In this document: piece after piece, positions 16,855 through 26,158 of the stretch
Position numbering within the stretch: position 1 is the stretch's first letter
Layout of the letters: the number at the start of each line of letters is the position of its first letter
DNA from: an uncultured Agathobaculum sp.
GTDB lineage: Bacteria > Bacillota > Clostridia > Oscillospirales > Butyricicoccaceae
DNA: 64,000 nt
Assembly: GCA_934504345.1 (NCBI GenBank)
Contig: CAKSVR010000002.1
Span: forward strand, 1 to 64,000
Direction: 5' to 3'
Notes under the pieces: model-generated
Databases searched by the model: none
Told to the model about the DNA's origin: nothing
What the model saw: the letters and a program-made list of their open reading frames with translations, nothing else
Program-made: the position numbers and the translations under genes

Positions 16855-18431
16855 TTCGTCTTTCCTCCCCACAATATGTTATTAACCGCTCCTTTGTATC
16901 GCAGAAGTGCTTTCGCACCGGATACCGTTGCATCATCTACTTTTCTGCCAAACAATACCCGGCTTCCTGCCCGTTTTACCATTTGCTCTCCAAATGCAAA
17001 GGCGAGTCTGCGCTCCTGTTCGAGCCACTGAGAAACTGTTTCATCAATGCTCATTGTGTCCGGATCAAGCTGGCGCAGCCACTTGCGGAACGGTTCATCG
17101 ACCTGCGCGTACCACATTTCCTTAGCGCGTGCCATGCGTTCGGTTTTCTTTTTATCCTTTGGATTGCCGCCGCTCGCTATATGAATGGCTTGCGACAATA
17201 GACCTGCTTTTTGAGCGATCAAGTCACATTTTGCTACTTCTTCACCGATTCGGTTCAGCCATCCCTCATTGATTTCACTGAACAGTGCGGTATGAAAGGT
17301 CAGTTCATCACCGTAAGAATCTACGATGCTGCTCATAAACTGTCCTTTATACTGTACCGAGAGTGCGCCAAAATGTGTAATTTTAGCCGAAACGATTCTT
17401 TTCTTCCGTAAAAATGCACCCCAGCTTACAACGCCCGGCATCCTAGCGCCATCTGCTGACAAAAACAGATTGGAAAAATCACGCCACATTTGCCGAGAAG
17501 CATCCCATTTCGCTGGTGTATAGATATTGGCATCTGACTTTTTCTCTTTCAGATACCACTTGGTCATCTGTTCCGTGAATATGTTTTCTGTTCCAAAATA
17601 ATCACCGTTTACCACAGTATATCTCTTCACCCTGCCGTTTTCTCGTTCTAAAAGGATTCGATGATTCTGCACTGTTAAAATTTCCGCCTGATTATCCGGA
17701 ACCGGTATTTTATTCAGCCCTTTCCTCGGCTCCTGCTCCCAAAGCGGTCGATTTTCCTGCCATATTTCCTGATTATCTTTCAGCAAAACCATATTCAGCA
17801 GAAGTGTTTCAAACAGCGAACGGCCAATCGCATACACAACGCCTAACCGGCCTACCCATGTTGCCGTATCATTTTTTCTTGGCTTCAATCCGTTATCATC
17901 AAAAGCATTCAAATAAATCAGCCATCTTGCCGCCTCCGAATAGCAGACAGACGTTTTCCCATCTCCACTTCGCATTTGAAACAAACGTATCTTGTTGTTG
18001 CTCTCTGACAGCTCACCGATCAGCTTTTTCGCATCATTGGAAGTGCCGTTCTCCGCGCTCACCGCCTGCATGAACGGCCGTTCGGGATGGAACAGCCAGA
18101 ACCGCTCGTGCCACTTGTCCAGATACGCCGCGATGGGCTGTTCCGGCAGTGCGCCGTTCTCCCACAGCGCCGCCCAGCGGTCGAGCGCCATCTCCTCGTC
18201 CTCGAGCGGTGCATCCTCGCCGTTTTCGTCCATCCGTGAGAACACGGTATGCACCACCGCCAGCAGCAGGCGCAGCACCGCGATGTTCTGTGTCTGTGTT
18301 TCGCCGCCGAGGTCGATGAACTCGTGTGCGTGCACCAGCGCATCCCGCAGGGATACCTCAGCCGTGCTGCCGTCTGCATTCAGCACACGCACCCACGGCT
18401 CGTCTATCAGATTAAATTCCTTTTCCGGCAT
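16851..18431 (-). CDS. cas8e: Cas8e (Cse1/CasA), Cascade large subunit
   Basis: A 526-residue Cse1, the subunit that reads the PAM and recruits Cas3. It opens with the family signature FNLIDEPWVRVL. Other typical stretches are GGETQTQNIAVLRLLLAVVH and FWLFHPERPFMQ. The start overlaps the end of cas3 by 20 bp and the ATG is preceded by GGAGGA. Its base composition is less GC-biased than its neighbours in the middle part (about 17.2-18.0 kb), perhaps reflecting a different history of the PAM-reading domain. Confidence 0.95.
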   Translation of the reverse strand: MPEKEFNLIDEPWVRVLNADGSTAEVSLRDALVHAHEFIDLGGETQTQNIAVLRLLLAVVHTVFSRMDENGEDAPLEDEEMALDRWAALWENGALPEQPIAAYLDKWHERFWLFHPERPFMQAVSAENGTSNDAKKLIGELSESNNKIRLFQMRSGDGKTSVCYSEAARWLIYLNAFDDNGLKPRKNDTATWVGRLGVVYAIGRSLFETLLLNMVLLKDNQEIWQENRPLWEQEPRKGLNKIPVPDNQAEILTVQNHRILLERENGRVKRYTVVNGDYFGTENIFTEQMTKWYLKEKKSDANIYTPAKWDASRQMWRDFSNLFLSADGARMPGVVSWGAFLRKKRIVSAKITHFGALSVQYKGQFMSSIVDSYGDELTFHTALFSEINEGWLNRIGEEVAKCDLIAQKAGLLSQAIHIASGGNPKDKKKTERMARAKEMWYAQVDEPFRKWLRQLDPDTMSIDETVSQWLEQERRLAFAFGEQMVKRAGSRVLFGRKVDDATVSGAKALLRYKGAVNNILWGGKTK

Positions 18432-21129
18432 TTTCCTCCTCCTTTACAATGCACAGGCCGTCCTCCCGCGAGTAGAGCAGCGGCGTGCCGTTCAGTGTCG
18501 CCCGTCCGCTCTCGTCCAGCAGCAGGAACACCTCGCCGCGCAGCCACGGCGACTGCTGCCATTCAGCCAGCGCCAGCGTGGCCTGCTCCAGCTCGCGTAT
18601 CACATCATCGACACGCCATTTCCGGCTGAAGCACGATGCCAGCCGCAAACGCTGCTTTGCTATCTCGCGGCATTCGGCCTCCGCCGGTACATGGTCGGCG
18701 TACAGTGGCGTTTCCGGGTCGTCCAGACGATACAGACAGCCGTCCTCTCCTCTCTGCAATATCAGCACCTCGATGGAAGCATCGCCGCCGCGCACGCTTT
18801 TCTGTGCGCTGACCTCGGTATTGCCCGGATCGGCGTTCAAAATGCCCTCAATCGTGCTGAACCGCCGTCCGTATCTGGGCGCGGTCAGCAGAAAGACGTT
18901 CGCCTTGCTCGTGCTGGCCTGCTTTTCCGTTTCATACTGCTCCCATGCGGCGATTTCCCACTCGGAAAGTGCGGTCATATCCGGGTTTCGGTACACATTC
19001 TGCACCAAAACCGGAATATCCTCCGGCAATGTGATGTGCTCCGGCAGGAAAGCCTTTGTTCTCAGCAATAACCATGCGCCGTAGATGGCCTCCGCGCCGG
19101 ATTCCAGCTCGCCGCTGTCCGCCTCCATCACAAAGCAGCGCGGCGTGTGCAGCCGCTCCGGGCGCACCCGCCCGTGCCGGTGCAGACGGCCAATGCGCTG
19201 CAGCAGCAAATCCATCGGGCACAGGTCGGTGAACAGCACATCGAAGTCCAGATCGAGGGATTGCTCTATCACCTGGGTGCCCACCACGATCAGCTTATCC
19301 CGCTGTGCAGGCGCGGAGTGCTTGCCGACCAGCTCGAGCAGCTCCTGCTCCCGCCGGGCACGATCCGCCGCCGCAAACTGCGAGTGGAACACGATCACGC
19401 GCATTTCGGGCAGCGCCTCCCGCAGCCGCGCCGCAAGGCTCTGTGCGCGATGTACCGTGTTGACGATGATGCCCGCGCAGCCGCCGTCCGCAAGGTCGGT
19501 TTGCAGCCGTTCGGGCAGGTTTTCGAGCGTTTCGCGCCCGATCTCTATGGTTTTCGGCGGTGTATCGGCCTGCACCGCGGTCTGCTGTACGTCGAGGCCG
19601 TCCGTCCATGTCAGCAGCGGATAGGACAGGCTGCGCTGCCAGTCCGCCGCCTCTGCCGGCCGGCGTCTGGACTGGTGCGACCGTCCCTGCAAATACGCCT
19701 GCACGAGCGCAGTCCGGCGTGCCTCCGGCAGAGTGGCCGACAGCACAACGACCGGTGCGCCGTACTCACCCAGCCATGTGAGCGTGCGGTCGAGGTAGGC
19801 GTTCATGTGGTGGCTGTAGGAATGCACCTCGTCGATGATGACCACCTTGCCTGCCAGTCCAAGATGGCGCAGCATCAGGTGCCTGCTTTGCAGCGAGGCC
19901 ATCAGCAGCTGATCGACCGTGCCGATGACAAACTCCGCTAAAAGCGCCTGTTTGCGGCCCTCAAACCAGCTGTGTACGAGCAATCCGCCCTCTTCATCGT
20001 CCGAAATGTTCGCTGAACCGCGAAACAGCTCCTGATACTCCGCATTGAGCGCCGATGCGCCGTGCGCCAGCCGGATGCCGTGTCGGCCGTCCGCGGACTG
20101 GTATTCTGCCCAGTGCCTTACGCGGTCGAACAGGCCGTTGGCTGTTGCCTGTGTCGGCAGACCGAAAAACAGCCCGCCGCTGTTCGTGTGCAGCGCCAGC
20201 AGCTCCGCCGCCGCAAGCGCTGCTTCCGTCTTGCCGCTGCCCATACCGGCCTCTAAAATAAAAATGCCCGGTGAAACCGTGTTTTCCACGGCATCCAGCA
20301 CCATTTTCTGCACCTCATTCGGCAAAAAACCGAATTCTTCCGCAAACAGCGCATCGTCCATCCCGAAATTCCGGCTTTCCCACGGCTCGGTCAGCGCGAT
20401 CGTGTCCCACGCGGCATCCACCCGCGCGGGATAGTATTCCGGAGCACCGCGCTCCTCTGTCGAAAGGAGCGGGAAATAGGCTGTATTGCTGGCAAGCCAG
20501 TCCGCCATGATAAGCAGTCCTGTCAGGAGCATCTGCGCGGACATGGATACAGCGGGCAGCTCATCCGGCGAGGCAAAGCCGCACTGCGCCAGCGCCGCCG
20601 CGATGGTCTGCTGCCAGCAGGATTCCCACGCCGCATTCGGCCTGTTCGTGCCGTAAAAACAACGCGGACTTTCCTCGAATACGATGTCCGCTCCGCCGTC
20701 CTGCGGCTTGCCGTGATGTGCCCCGATAATAGCCGCAAACGAGTCCGGAAAGCCGTATTTCAGCAAAATCGCCTCGCCTGCACGCGCGTGCGGCACGTTA
20801 TGCCCCAGATAGAACCCGTGGTCACGCGGGACCTCCAGCGTGCAGAGCGCATAGTCCGCAAGCTGCATCTGAATGCCGGTCTGGAACAGTGCAGTCTGCT
20901 TTCCTATGTCATGCAGCAGCGCCAGCAGACAGCAGAACCGCAGTGCGGTGTCCTCGCCGAGCTCCTGCTCCAGCCGCTCCCAGACGGCGCGCGGCAGCCA
21001 TCGGCGGCACAGGTTTTCCATCACGCCCGCAGTGTCCTGTGCGTGCATCCAGTTCGGCAGATACCGCAGACTGTCCTGCGGGTCAGTCTTTGCCACGGTG
21101 CCGCAGGCGGTTGCTCGAAAGGCTTCCAT
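18412..21129 (-). CDS. cas3: Cas3, HD nuclease-helicase
   Basis: A 905-residue Cas3, the effector that unwinds and degrades DNA marked by Cascade. The HD nuclease domain is first: HD at residues 73-74 in LLHDIGKQ, then IIGAHHGKP. The SF2 helicase follows with Walker A EAGMGSGKTEAA, DEVH in VVIIDEVHSYSHH, motif III LSATLPE and motif VI QRIGRLHRHGR. All the key residues I looked for are present. GGAGGG lies 7 nt before the ATG, and a good promoter is 42 bp upstream. It is the first gene of the eight-gene cas operon. Confidence 0.96.
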   Translation of the reverse strand: MEAFRATACGTVAKTDPQDSLRYLPNWMHAQDTAGVMENLCRRWLPRAVWERLEQELGEDTALRFCCLLALLHDIGKQTALFQTGIQMQLADYALCTLEVPRDHGFYLGHNVPHARAGEAILLKYGFPDSFAAIIGAHHGKPQDGGADIVFEESPRCFYGTNRPNAAWESCWQQTIAAALAQCGFASPDELPAVSMSAQMLLTGLLIMADWLASNTAYFPLLSTEERGAPEYYPARVDAAWDTIALTEPWESRNFGMDDALFAEEFGFLPNEVQKMVLDAVENTVSPGIFILEAGMGSGKTEAALAAAELLALHTNSGGLFFGLPTQATANGLFDRVRHWAEYQSADGRHGIRLAHGASALNAEYQELFRGSANISDDEEGGLLVHSWFEGRKQALLAEFVIGTVDQLLMASLQSRHLMLRHLGLAGKVVIIDEVHSYSHHMNAYLDRTLTWLGEYGAPVVVLSATLPEARRTALVQAYLQGRSHQSRRRPAEAADWQRSLSYPLLTWTDGLDVQQTAVQADTPPKTIEIGRETLENLPERLQTDLADGGCAGIIVNTVHRAQSLAARLREALPEMRVIVFHSQFAAADRARREQELLELVGKHSAPAQRDKLIVVGTQVIEQSLDLDFDVLFTDLCPMDLLLQRIGRLHRHGRVRPERLHTPRCFVMEADSGELESGAEAIYGAWLLLRTKAFLPEHITLPEDIPVLVQNVYRNPDMTALSEWEIAAWEQYETEKQASTSKANVFLLTAPRYGRRFSTIEGILNADPGNTEVSAQKSVRGGDASIEVLILQRGEDGCLYRLDDPETPLYADHVPAEAECREIAKQRLRLASCFSRKWRVDDVIRELEQATLALAEWQQSPWLRGEVFLLLDESGRATLNGTPLLYSREDGLCIVKEEENAGKGI

Positions 21130-21170
21130 CGTGCTGTCCCTCCAGATTCCAGAATTTTCATCACCTGTTC

Positions 21171-21199
21171 AGTATATCTTATCTTTCGGTATTTGTCAC
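21171..21199 (-). promoter_or_regulatory. Promoter of the cas operon
   Basis: On the minus strand GTGACA (21194-21199), a 17-bp spacer and TATACT (21171-21176), 42 bp upstream of cas3. A further AT-rich block lies at 21205-21265. Confidence 0.6.
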
Positions 21200-21266
21200 G
21201 AATATTTCGAAATATCCACTCGGATTTTTGATTATATTGTCGATTTTTGTCGAAAAGTTTGCGTTT

Positions 21267-21344
21267 TTATCTCCGGCCGTTCATTCTCAAAAGCTCCGCC
21301 AGCACCATAAACGGAAACAGGATAATGCAGATCACCCAGATCAT
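21267..21344 (-). CDS. Small membrane peptide upstream of cas3
   Basis: A 25-codon frame, MIWVICIILFPFMVLAELL followed by RMNGRR and TAA. It has an excellent ribosome site, GAGGAGGT, 6 nt before the ATG. The peptide is one hydrophobic helix with a positively charged tail, as in many bacterial single-span microproteins. I do not recognise it. It lies on the cas strand, 137 bp before cas3, but the cas promoter is downstream of it, so co-transcription is possible rather than necessary. Too short for certainty. Confidence 0.45.
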   Translation of the reverse strand: MIWVICIILFPFMVLAELLRMNGRR

Positions 21345-21643
21345 AAGAATACCTCCTCAGCAGATTTTCCGGCAGCGCCCTTAGGCGCTCTGTTTTGTGT
21401 TGATTTCAGCTTAGCAGAACGGGTGTCCCATAAAACGGACTTTTGACGGTTTGACCTGCACAAGCAAAGCGATTCCCTTGACCGGTTTTGGGGACAGGCC
21501 AAAGCGTTCCGCATCTTCTTCTCCCTCTTCTTTGCAGGCTATATGACTATCGAACGCCTCGTATACGACCGTCTTGCCAAGCCATCGAGAGGGACAAGTT
21601 CCGGCAGGTGCTCAGCTGTATCCCTTTTATTGGATATTGCAAA

Positions 21644-21657
21644 TGCAACCGCTTACA
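21644..21657. promoter_or_regulatory. Upstream LacI/CcpA-type operator
   Basis: TGCAACCGCTTACA, the inverse of TGTAAGCGGTTGCA. It differs by one base from the operator at 21887-21900. Confidence 0.45.
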
Positions 21658-21796
21658 TTGCGATTATCTCAAAAAGTTGTAAAAACTGTAATTTTACGCT
21701 GTGATTTCTTTTCCTGATTTTTGTAAAATTCCTGTTAAGTATGCACAAACTCATGGTGAATTTATATACCCGTATGTAAAACTTGACGATTATCTA

Positions 21797-21825
21797 TTGC
21801 ATTTTCCTATCCACGATGCTATGCT
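21797..21825 (+). promoter_or_regulatory. Putative promoter of the lacI/ABC operon
   Basis: TTGCAT (21797-21802), a 17-bp spacer and TATGCT (21820-21825), about 100 bp before the LacI start. Confidence 0.45.
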
Positions 21826-21886
21826 AAAGCCAAGATAACAAGCACCCCAAATATCCCGTTTTCGTACAGGATTGCGTGCATTTTCA

Positions 21887-21900
21887 TGTAAGCGCTTGCA
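21887..21900 (+). promoter_or_regulatory. Operator/cre site before the LacI gene
   Basis: TGTAAGCGCTTGCA is a full match to the cre consensus TGWAARCGYTWNCW and also suits a LacI-family autoregulator. It lies 24 bp upstream of the GTG start and downstream of the predicted promoter, a position that would block elongation. Confidence 0.6.
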
Positions 21901-21924
21901 TCATTTCAGAGAGGAGGCCGCGCT

Positions 21925-22914
21925 GTGGCAGCACCCACCATCTATGATGTTTCCCGACTGTCCGGCGTGTCCAGCGCGACGGTTTCCCGGGCGTTCACCT
22001 CTCCCGAAAAGGTGCGCGAGGACACGCGCCGCCGCATCTACGCAGCCGCCGAAGCGCTGCACTATCAGCCCAGCGCCATCGCGCGGGCGATGGCCCGGCA
22101 GCAGACCGACAAGATCGCGTTCCTCATCTGCAAAAAGAGCGCTTCCATCCTCGATGAATTTTACGCAGGCATCTGCGAGGGCGTTATGCGGCAGGCCAAC
22201 ACCACCGCGTATCAGCTGCTCATTTCCACCGCCGAGGACTGGCGGCGCACCGCACAGAGCAAGCAGATCGACGGCGTGATCCTTGCAGGCGATGCCGAGC
22301 CCGCCCTGATCTCCGAGTTCCAGCAGCAGCACGTTGCCGTGGTGCTGGTGAACAACCGCGCGACCGGCTTCGATCTGCCCTGCATCGTTGCAGACGAGCA
22401 GGACGGCGTGCGGCAGGTCATCGACCACCTGATCGCCGCGGGCCACACCCGCATCGGGATGCTGGCCGGACGGTTCTCCTCCTACATCACAAGCGTTCGC
22501 TACAATGCGTTCCTCTCCGCGATGCAGGAGCACGGCCTGTCGGCTGACCGTTCCGGTGTCGTGATGTGCGACCGCGATGTGCAGAGCGCCACCGCCGCCG
22601 CGACCGAGCTCCTGCTCCGTCCCGAACGGCCCACCGCCGTGTTCGCGTTCAACGATGTGCTCGCCTCGGGCGTGCTCAAGGCCGCCAGCCGGCTGGGACT
22701 GCGCGTGCCGCACGATGTCGCCGTGGTCGGCTTCGACGATTCCTCAGCGTGTACGCTGCTCGAGCCCGAGCTGACCTCCGTTCACGTTGACTGCCGCCGC
22801 ATGGGCGAAATGTGCATCGAACAGATCACCGCACTGCTGAAGGGCGAAGCCAATGTTCCCCGCCTGAGCGTGGTGCCGGTGAAATTAAAGCCGCGTGCAT
22901 CTTCCGCACGCTGA
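21925..22914 (+). CDS. LacI-family transcriptional regulator
   Basis: A 329-residue LacI-type repressor. The N-terminal helix-turn-helix reads TIYDVSRLSGVSSATVSRAF, followed by the hinge and a periplasmic-binding-protein-like effector domain (AVVGFDDSSACTLLEPELTS near the C terminus). The GTG start is chosen because GAGGAGG lies 7 nt upstream and it gives the full DNA-binding domain. It heads the ABC importer operon; the gap to the permease gene is 49 bp. It probably represses the operon, and its ligand is likely the imported sugar. Confidence 0.92.
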   Translation: MAAPTIYDVSRLSGVSSATVSRAFTSPEKVREDTRRRIYAAAEALHYQPSAIARAMARQQTDKIAFLICKKSASILDEFYAGICEGVMRQANTTAYQLLISTAEDWRRTAQSKQIDGVILAGDAEPALISEFQQQHVAVVLVNNRATGFDLPCIVADEQDGVRQVIDHLIAAGHTRIGMLAGRFSSYITSVRYNAFLSAMQEHGLSADRSGVVMCDRDVQSATAAATELLLRPERPTAVFAFNDVLASGVLKAASRLGLRVPHDVAVVGFDDSSACTLLEPELTSVHVDCRRMGEMCIEQITALLKGEANVPRLSVVPVKLKPRASSAR

Positions 22915-22963
22915 CAACGTATTCTTTTGCAGAGCGTACTCTGCCGAACAAGGAGGAGATCAT

Positions 22964-23803
22964 GTGAAACGTAAAAAGAGGATCGGAACGATCGGAAAGG
23001 CGGTCGGCTGCATCATTTTGCTGCTGATCTCGCTGTTCCCGATCTACTGGCTGGCCGCCATGGCCATCCGGCCCACCGACGAGATGAAAGGACAGATCTC
23101 CCTGATCCCGCAGTCGCTGACCGGTATGCACTTCGTCCAGCTGTTCCAGTCCGAGGGCTTCGGTCAGGCGATCCTGAACAGCGTACAGACTACGTTCGGC
23201 TCGCTCATCATTTCGCTGCTGGCCGGTATCTGCGCGGCGTACATCATCGCCCGCCGCCGCTTCCGCTTCGGACTCAAAAAACCGCTCACCTACTGGGTGC
23301 TGCTGGTGCGCGTGCTGCCGCCGGTAGCGTTCACCATTCCTCTGTACATCATGTTCAACCGCCTTGGCGTGCTGAACACAAAGCTGCCCGTCATGCTGGC
23401 GTGCGTGCTGATCAACGTACCGCTCATCATCTGGTTCCTCATCAGCTTCTTTCAGGATCTTCCCGAAGAAGTCGAGGAGAGTGCCAAGGTGGACGGCGCG
23501 ACCGAGTGGCAGCTGTTCCGGCGCATCGTTATGCCGCTGGTGGCGCCCGGCATCGCCGCGGTGTCCATGCTCAGCTTCATGTATGCGTGGAATGAATACA
23601 CCTACACCGTTATCTTCACCCGAACTGCCACAAACAACACCGTGCCGCTCGCGCTGGCGCTCCTCAACACCGAGGACAGCCTGACGAACTTCGGTCTGGT
23701 CGCGGCCGGCGGCGTGATCTCGGTCATCCCCATCACTTTGTTTGTCATCTTTGCACAGAACTACCTGATCGCCGGTCTTTCAAGCGGTGCTGTCAAAGAG
23801 TAA
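22964..23803 (+). CDS. Carbohydrate ABC transporter permease, MalG/UgpE type
   Basis: A 279-residue inner-membrane permease with about six helices. The EAA loop that contacts the ATPase is EEVEESAKVDGATEWQLFRR. I start at the GTG at 22964, where AAGGAGGAG lies 6 nt upstream; the first ATG in frame is 69 bp earlier and has no ribosome site. Members import sugars, glycerol-3-phosphate or polyols together with a MalF partner, which here is the gene at 25256. It is followed by the binding protein after 70 bp. Confidence 0.92.
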   Translation: MKRKKRIGTIGKAVGCIILLLISLFPIYWLAAMAIRPTDEMKGQISLIPQSLTGMHFVQLFQSEGFGQAILNSVQTTFGSLIISLLAGICAAYIIARRRFRFGLKKPLTYWVLLVRVLPPVAFTIPLYIMFNRLGVLNTKLPVMLACVLINVPLIIWFLISFFQDLPEEVEESAKVDGATEWQLFRRIVMPLVAPGIAAVSMLSFMYAWNEYTYTVIFTRTATNNTVPLALALLNTEDSLTNFGLVAAGGVISVIPITLFVIFAQNYLIAGLSSGAVKE

Positions 23804-23873
23804 CAATAACACCCCTCAAAGAGAGAGAAACACACACCATCCCCCGGAGAAATTGAGATTGGAGGAAACAAAC

Positions 23874-25130
23874 ATGAAAAAATTCTTAGCCGGTGCTCTG
23901 GCCATGACAATGGCGCTCAGTATGACAGCCTGCGGCGGCGGAAACAGCAATGCGGACGGCGGCAATACCGGCGGCGGTGATTCGTCCGGCGAGCCGACCA
24001 AGCTGAGCCTGATCCTGCGCGGCGGCACCTACGCCGACGTTATCAAGGAATGCCTGCCCGAGTTCGAAAAGGAGCACAACGTCACCTGCGAGGTGCAGGA
24101 GCTCTCCGAATCCGACCTGTATTCCGGCATCGCACTCGATGCCATCAACCAGAAGGGCTCTTACGACCTGTGCATGGTGGACGGCTCGTGGATGGCCGAG
24201 TTCACCGAGAACGGCGTACTGGCCAACCTGTCCGAGCTGGGCTACAAGCTCGATGATGACATCATCCCGGCCACGACTTCCATCTGCTACGTTGGCGACG
24301 ATGTTTACCTCGCACCGTACTACGGCAACGTTACCGTGCTGATGCTCAACAAGGCAAACGTTGAGGCAGCAGGCTACACCGCCGACACCATCGAATCCCT
24401 CGACGACGTACTGGCTGTTTGCGAAAAGGCCAAGGCGGACGGCAAAAAGGGCTTCATCTACCGCGGCGACAGCCAGAACAATACGGTCGTTGACTTCCTG
24501 CCCATCCTGCTGAGCTACGGCGGCTGGGTCATCGACGACAACAATCAGCCGACCGTCAACACCACCGAGTTCAAGGATGCGATGAACTACTACCTGAAGC
24601 TCATCGCCACCGGCGAAGCACAGGTCAAGGATGACCTGATCGCCTCGGTTGACACCGGCGCGGGCACCATGGGTGTCGGCTGGCCGGGCTGGTATACGCC
24701 CACCGCAGATTCCGCTGCTGACTACATCGCGCTCTCCGGTGCGGTATCCAAGGGCGGCGAAACCCACAACGCGAACGTTTACGGCATCTGGACCATCGGT
24801 GTTCCGGCGAACAGCCAGCATCAGGAACTCGCAGTCGAGCTGCTCTCCTACCTGATGGACAAGGACGTTCAGAAATCCACCATCGACAAGGGCGGCGTTC
24901 CGTGCCGTTACTCCAGCCTGCAGGATCCCGAAGTTCTGAAAACCTACCCGCAGTACGAGGTTGTCTGCAAGGCCCTTGAAGGCGGCGTTTACCGTCCGGT
25001 AATCGCAGAGTGGACCCAGTTCTACACCATCCTCGGCACCGAGATGGACAATATCATCAACGGCGTTAAGACCGTTGACCAAGGACTTGCCGATGCACAG
25101 TCCCAGCTTGAAACGCTGATGAAGGGTTAA
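23874..25130 (+). CDS. Extracellular solute-binding lipoprotein, family 1 (carbohydrate)
   Basis: A 418-residue lipoprotein. The signal peptide ends SMTAC with the acylated Cys at residue 20, followed by a Gly/Asn/Ser-rich tether. The mature part has the family 1 fold for sugars and related compounds (YDLCMVDGSWMAEFTENGVLAN; APYYGNVTVLMLNKANVEAA). The start at 23874 is set by GGAGG 8 nt upstream. It sits between its two permease genes, an uncommon order. A stem-loop after the gene may protect its mRNA and raise its level. The substrate is unknown. Confidence 0.93.
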   Translation: MKKFLAGALAMTMALSMTACGGGNSNADGGNTGGGDSSGEPTKLSLILRGGTYADVIKECLPEFEKEHNVTCEVQELSESDLYSGIALDAINQKGSYDLCMVDGSWMAEFTENGVLANLSELGYKLDDDIIPATTSICYVGDDVYLAPYYGNVTVLMLNKANVEAAGYTADTIESLDDVLAVCEKAKADGKKGFIYRGDSQNNTVVDFLPILLSYGGWVIDDNNQPTVNTTEFKDAMNYYLKLIATGEAQVKDDLIASVDTGAGTMGVGWPGWYTPTADSAADYIALSGAVSKGGETHNANVYGIWTIGVPANSQHQELAVELLSYLMDKDVQKSTIDKGGVPCRYSSLQDPEVLKTYPQYEVVCKALEGGVYRPVIAEWTQFYTILGTEMDNIINGVKTVDQGLADAQSQLETLMKG

Positions 25131-25174
25131 GTCGATACTTTCCCCTCTCTCCCCTGCCTTTAGGTGAGCGGAAC

Positions 25175-25213
25175 GGCGGTCGGGACGCTGCAAGCGCAGT
25201 CCTCCCGGCCGCC
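25175..25213 (+). other. Stem-loop after the binding-protein gene
   Basis: GGCGGTCGGGA pairs with TCCCGGCCGCC around a GC-rich inner stem, with only TGTTT after it. Such hairpins commonly stabilise the upstream mRNA or partly terminate transcription, giving more binding protein than permease. Confidence 0.6.
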
Positions 25214-25255
25214 TGTTTCGTATCCACAATCCACCGGAAATGTGAGGCAAGAACG

Positions 25256-26152
25256 ATGAAAAGAACTACTACCAAAATGCAGAACGCCGCTTCCCAGACC
25301 AAGCGGTTCGGGCTCGGCATGATCTCACCGACTGTCATCATCCTGCTCATCATGACAGCGTACCCGCTCATTTTCACCTTTGTTTACAGCTTTACCAACT
25401 ACAATCTGCTGCGAAACCTGCGTACACCCGCAAAGTTCACGTTCCTTGACAACTACGTCAAGCTGCTGAAGGACCCCTACTTCCAGCAGTCCATCTGGAA
25501 CACGGTCAAGTTCACCATTCTGGCCGTTGTATTCGAAATGCTCATCGGCTTTTTGATGGCCCTGTTCGTCAACAGCCTGCGTAAAGGTCAAAAGACCATG
25601 CGTACCCTGCTCCTGCTGCCGTATCTGCTGCCCACCGTTACCGTGGCGCTCAGCTGGCGCATGATGCTCTCTCCCAACTACGGCATCGTCAATCAGGTAT
25701 TGTCCGCGCTGCACCTGCCGGTCTATAACTGGTTTTCCGATATTCATACCGCGTTCGGTATGCTCGTTCTGATCGACGTATGGCAGAGCGCTCCGTTCGT
25801 ATTCCTGCTGCTGTACGCGGCCTTACAGTCCGTGCCGCAGGGCCAGTACGAGGCCGCCCGCATCGACGGCGCCGGCCGCATGAAGATCCTGTTCTACGTC
25901 ACCATCCCCAACATCAAGAACAGCCTTGCGCTGTGCGCGCTGCTGCGTACCATCGACAGCTTCCGTCTGTTCGACAAGGTAAACCTGCTGACCGGCGGCG
26001 GCCCTGCCAACAGCACCTCCACCATCACGCAGTATCTGTACAACTACGGCATTTCCTCGCTGGATTTCGGCTTCGGCAGTGCCGGCGCGATCGTAATGAC
26101 TGTTCTGGTCCTCATTCTGTCCAGCGTTTACATCAAACGCGCGATTTCGTGA
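25256..26152 (+). CDS. Carbohydrate ABC transporter permease, MalF/UgpA type
   Basis: A 298-residue six-helix permease. The EAA loop is GQYEAARIDGAGRMKILFYV. The early segment MTAYPLIFTFVYSFTNYNLL is typical of the first membrane helix of this family. It partners the MalG-type permease at 22964 and the ATPase at 27177. It ends 6 bp before the next gene, showing tight coupling. Confidence 0.93.
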   Translation: MKRTTTKMQNAASQTKRFGLGMISPTVIILLIMTAYPLIFTFVYSFTNYNLLRNLRTPAKFTFLDNYVKLLKDPYFQQSIWNTVKFTILAVVFEMLIGFLMALFVNSLRKGQKTMRTLLLLPYLLPTVTVALSWRMMLSPNYGIVNQVLSALHLPVYNWFSDIHTAFGMLVLIDVWQSAPFVFLLLYAALQSVPQGQYEAARIDGAGRMKILFYVTIPNIKNSLALCALLRTIDSFRLFDKVNLLTGGGPANSTSTITQYLYNYGISSLDFGFGSAGAIVMTVLVLILSSVYIKRAIS

Positions 26153-26158
26153 CTGCTT

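Larger units (their letters stand above)
21345..21924. other. Intergenic region with LacI-type operators
   Basis: There are 580 bp without a convincing gene. Seen here: a hairpin AGCGCC/GGCGCT with a T-rich tail near 21373-21395, two related operator-like palindromes at 21644 and 21887, and a promoter at 21797. Otherwise nothing recognised. Confidence 0.5.

Noticed and set aside
21488..21682. Frame of 64 codons upstream of the first LacI gene
   Set aside because: No ribosome site, mixed composition and no motif; it lies among promoter and operator sequence.
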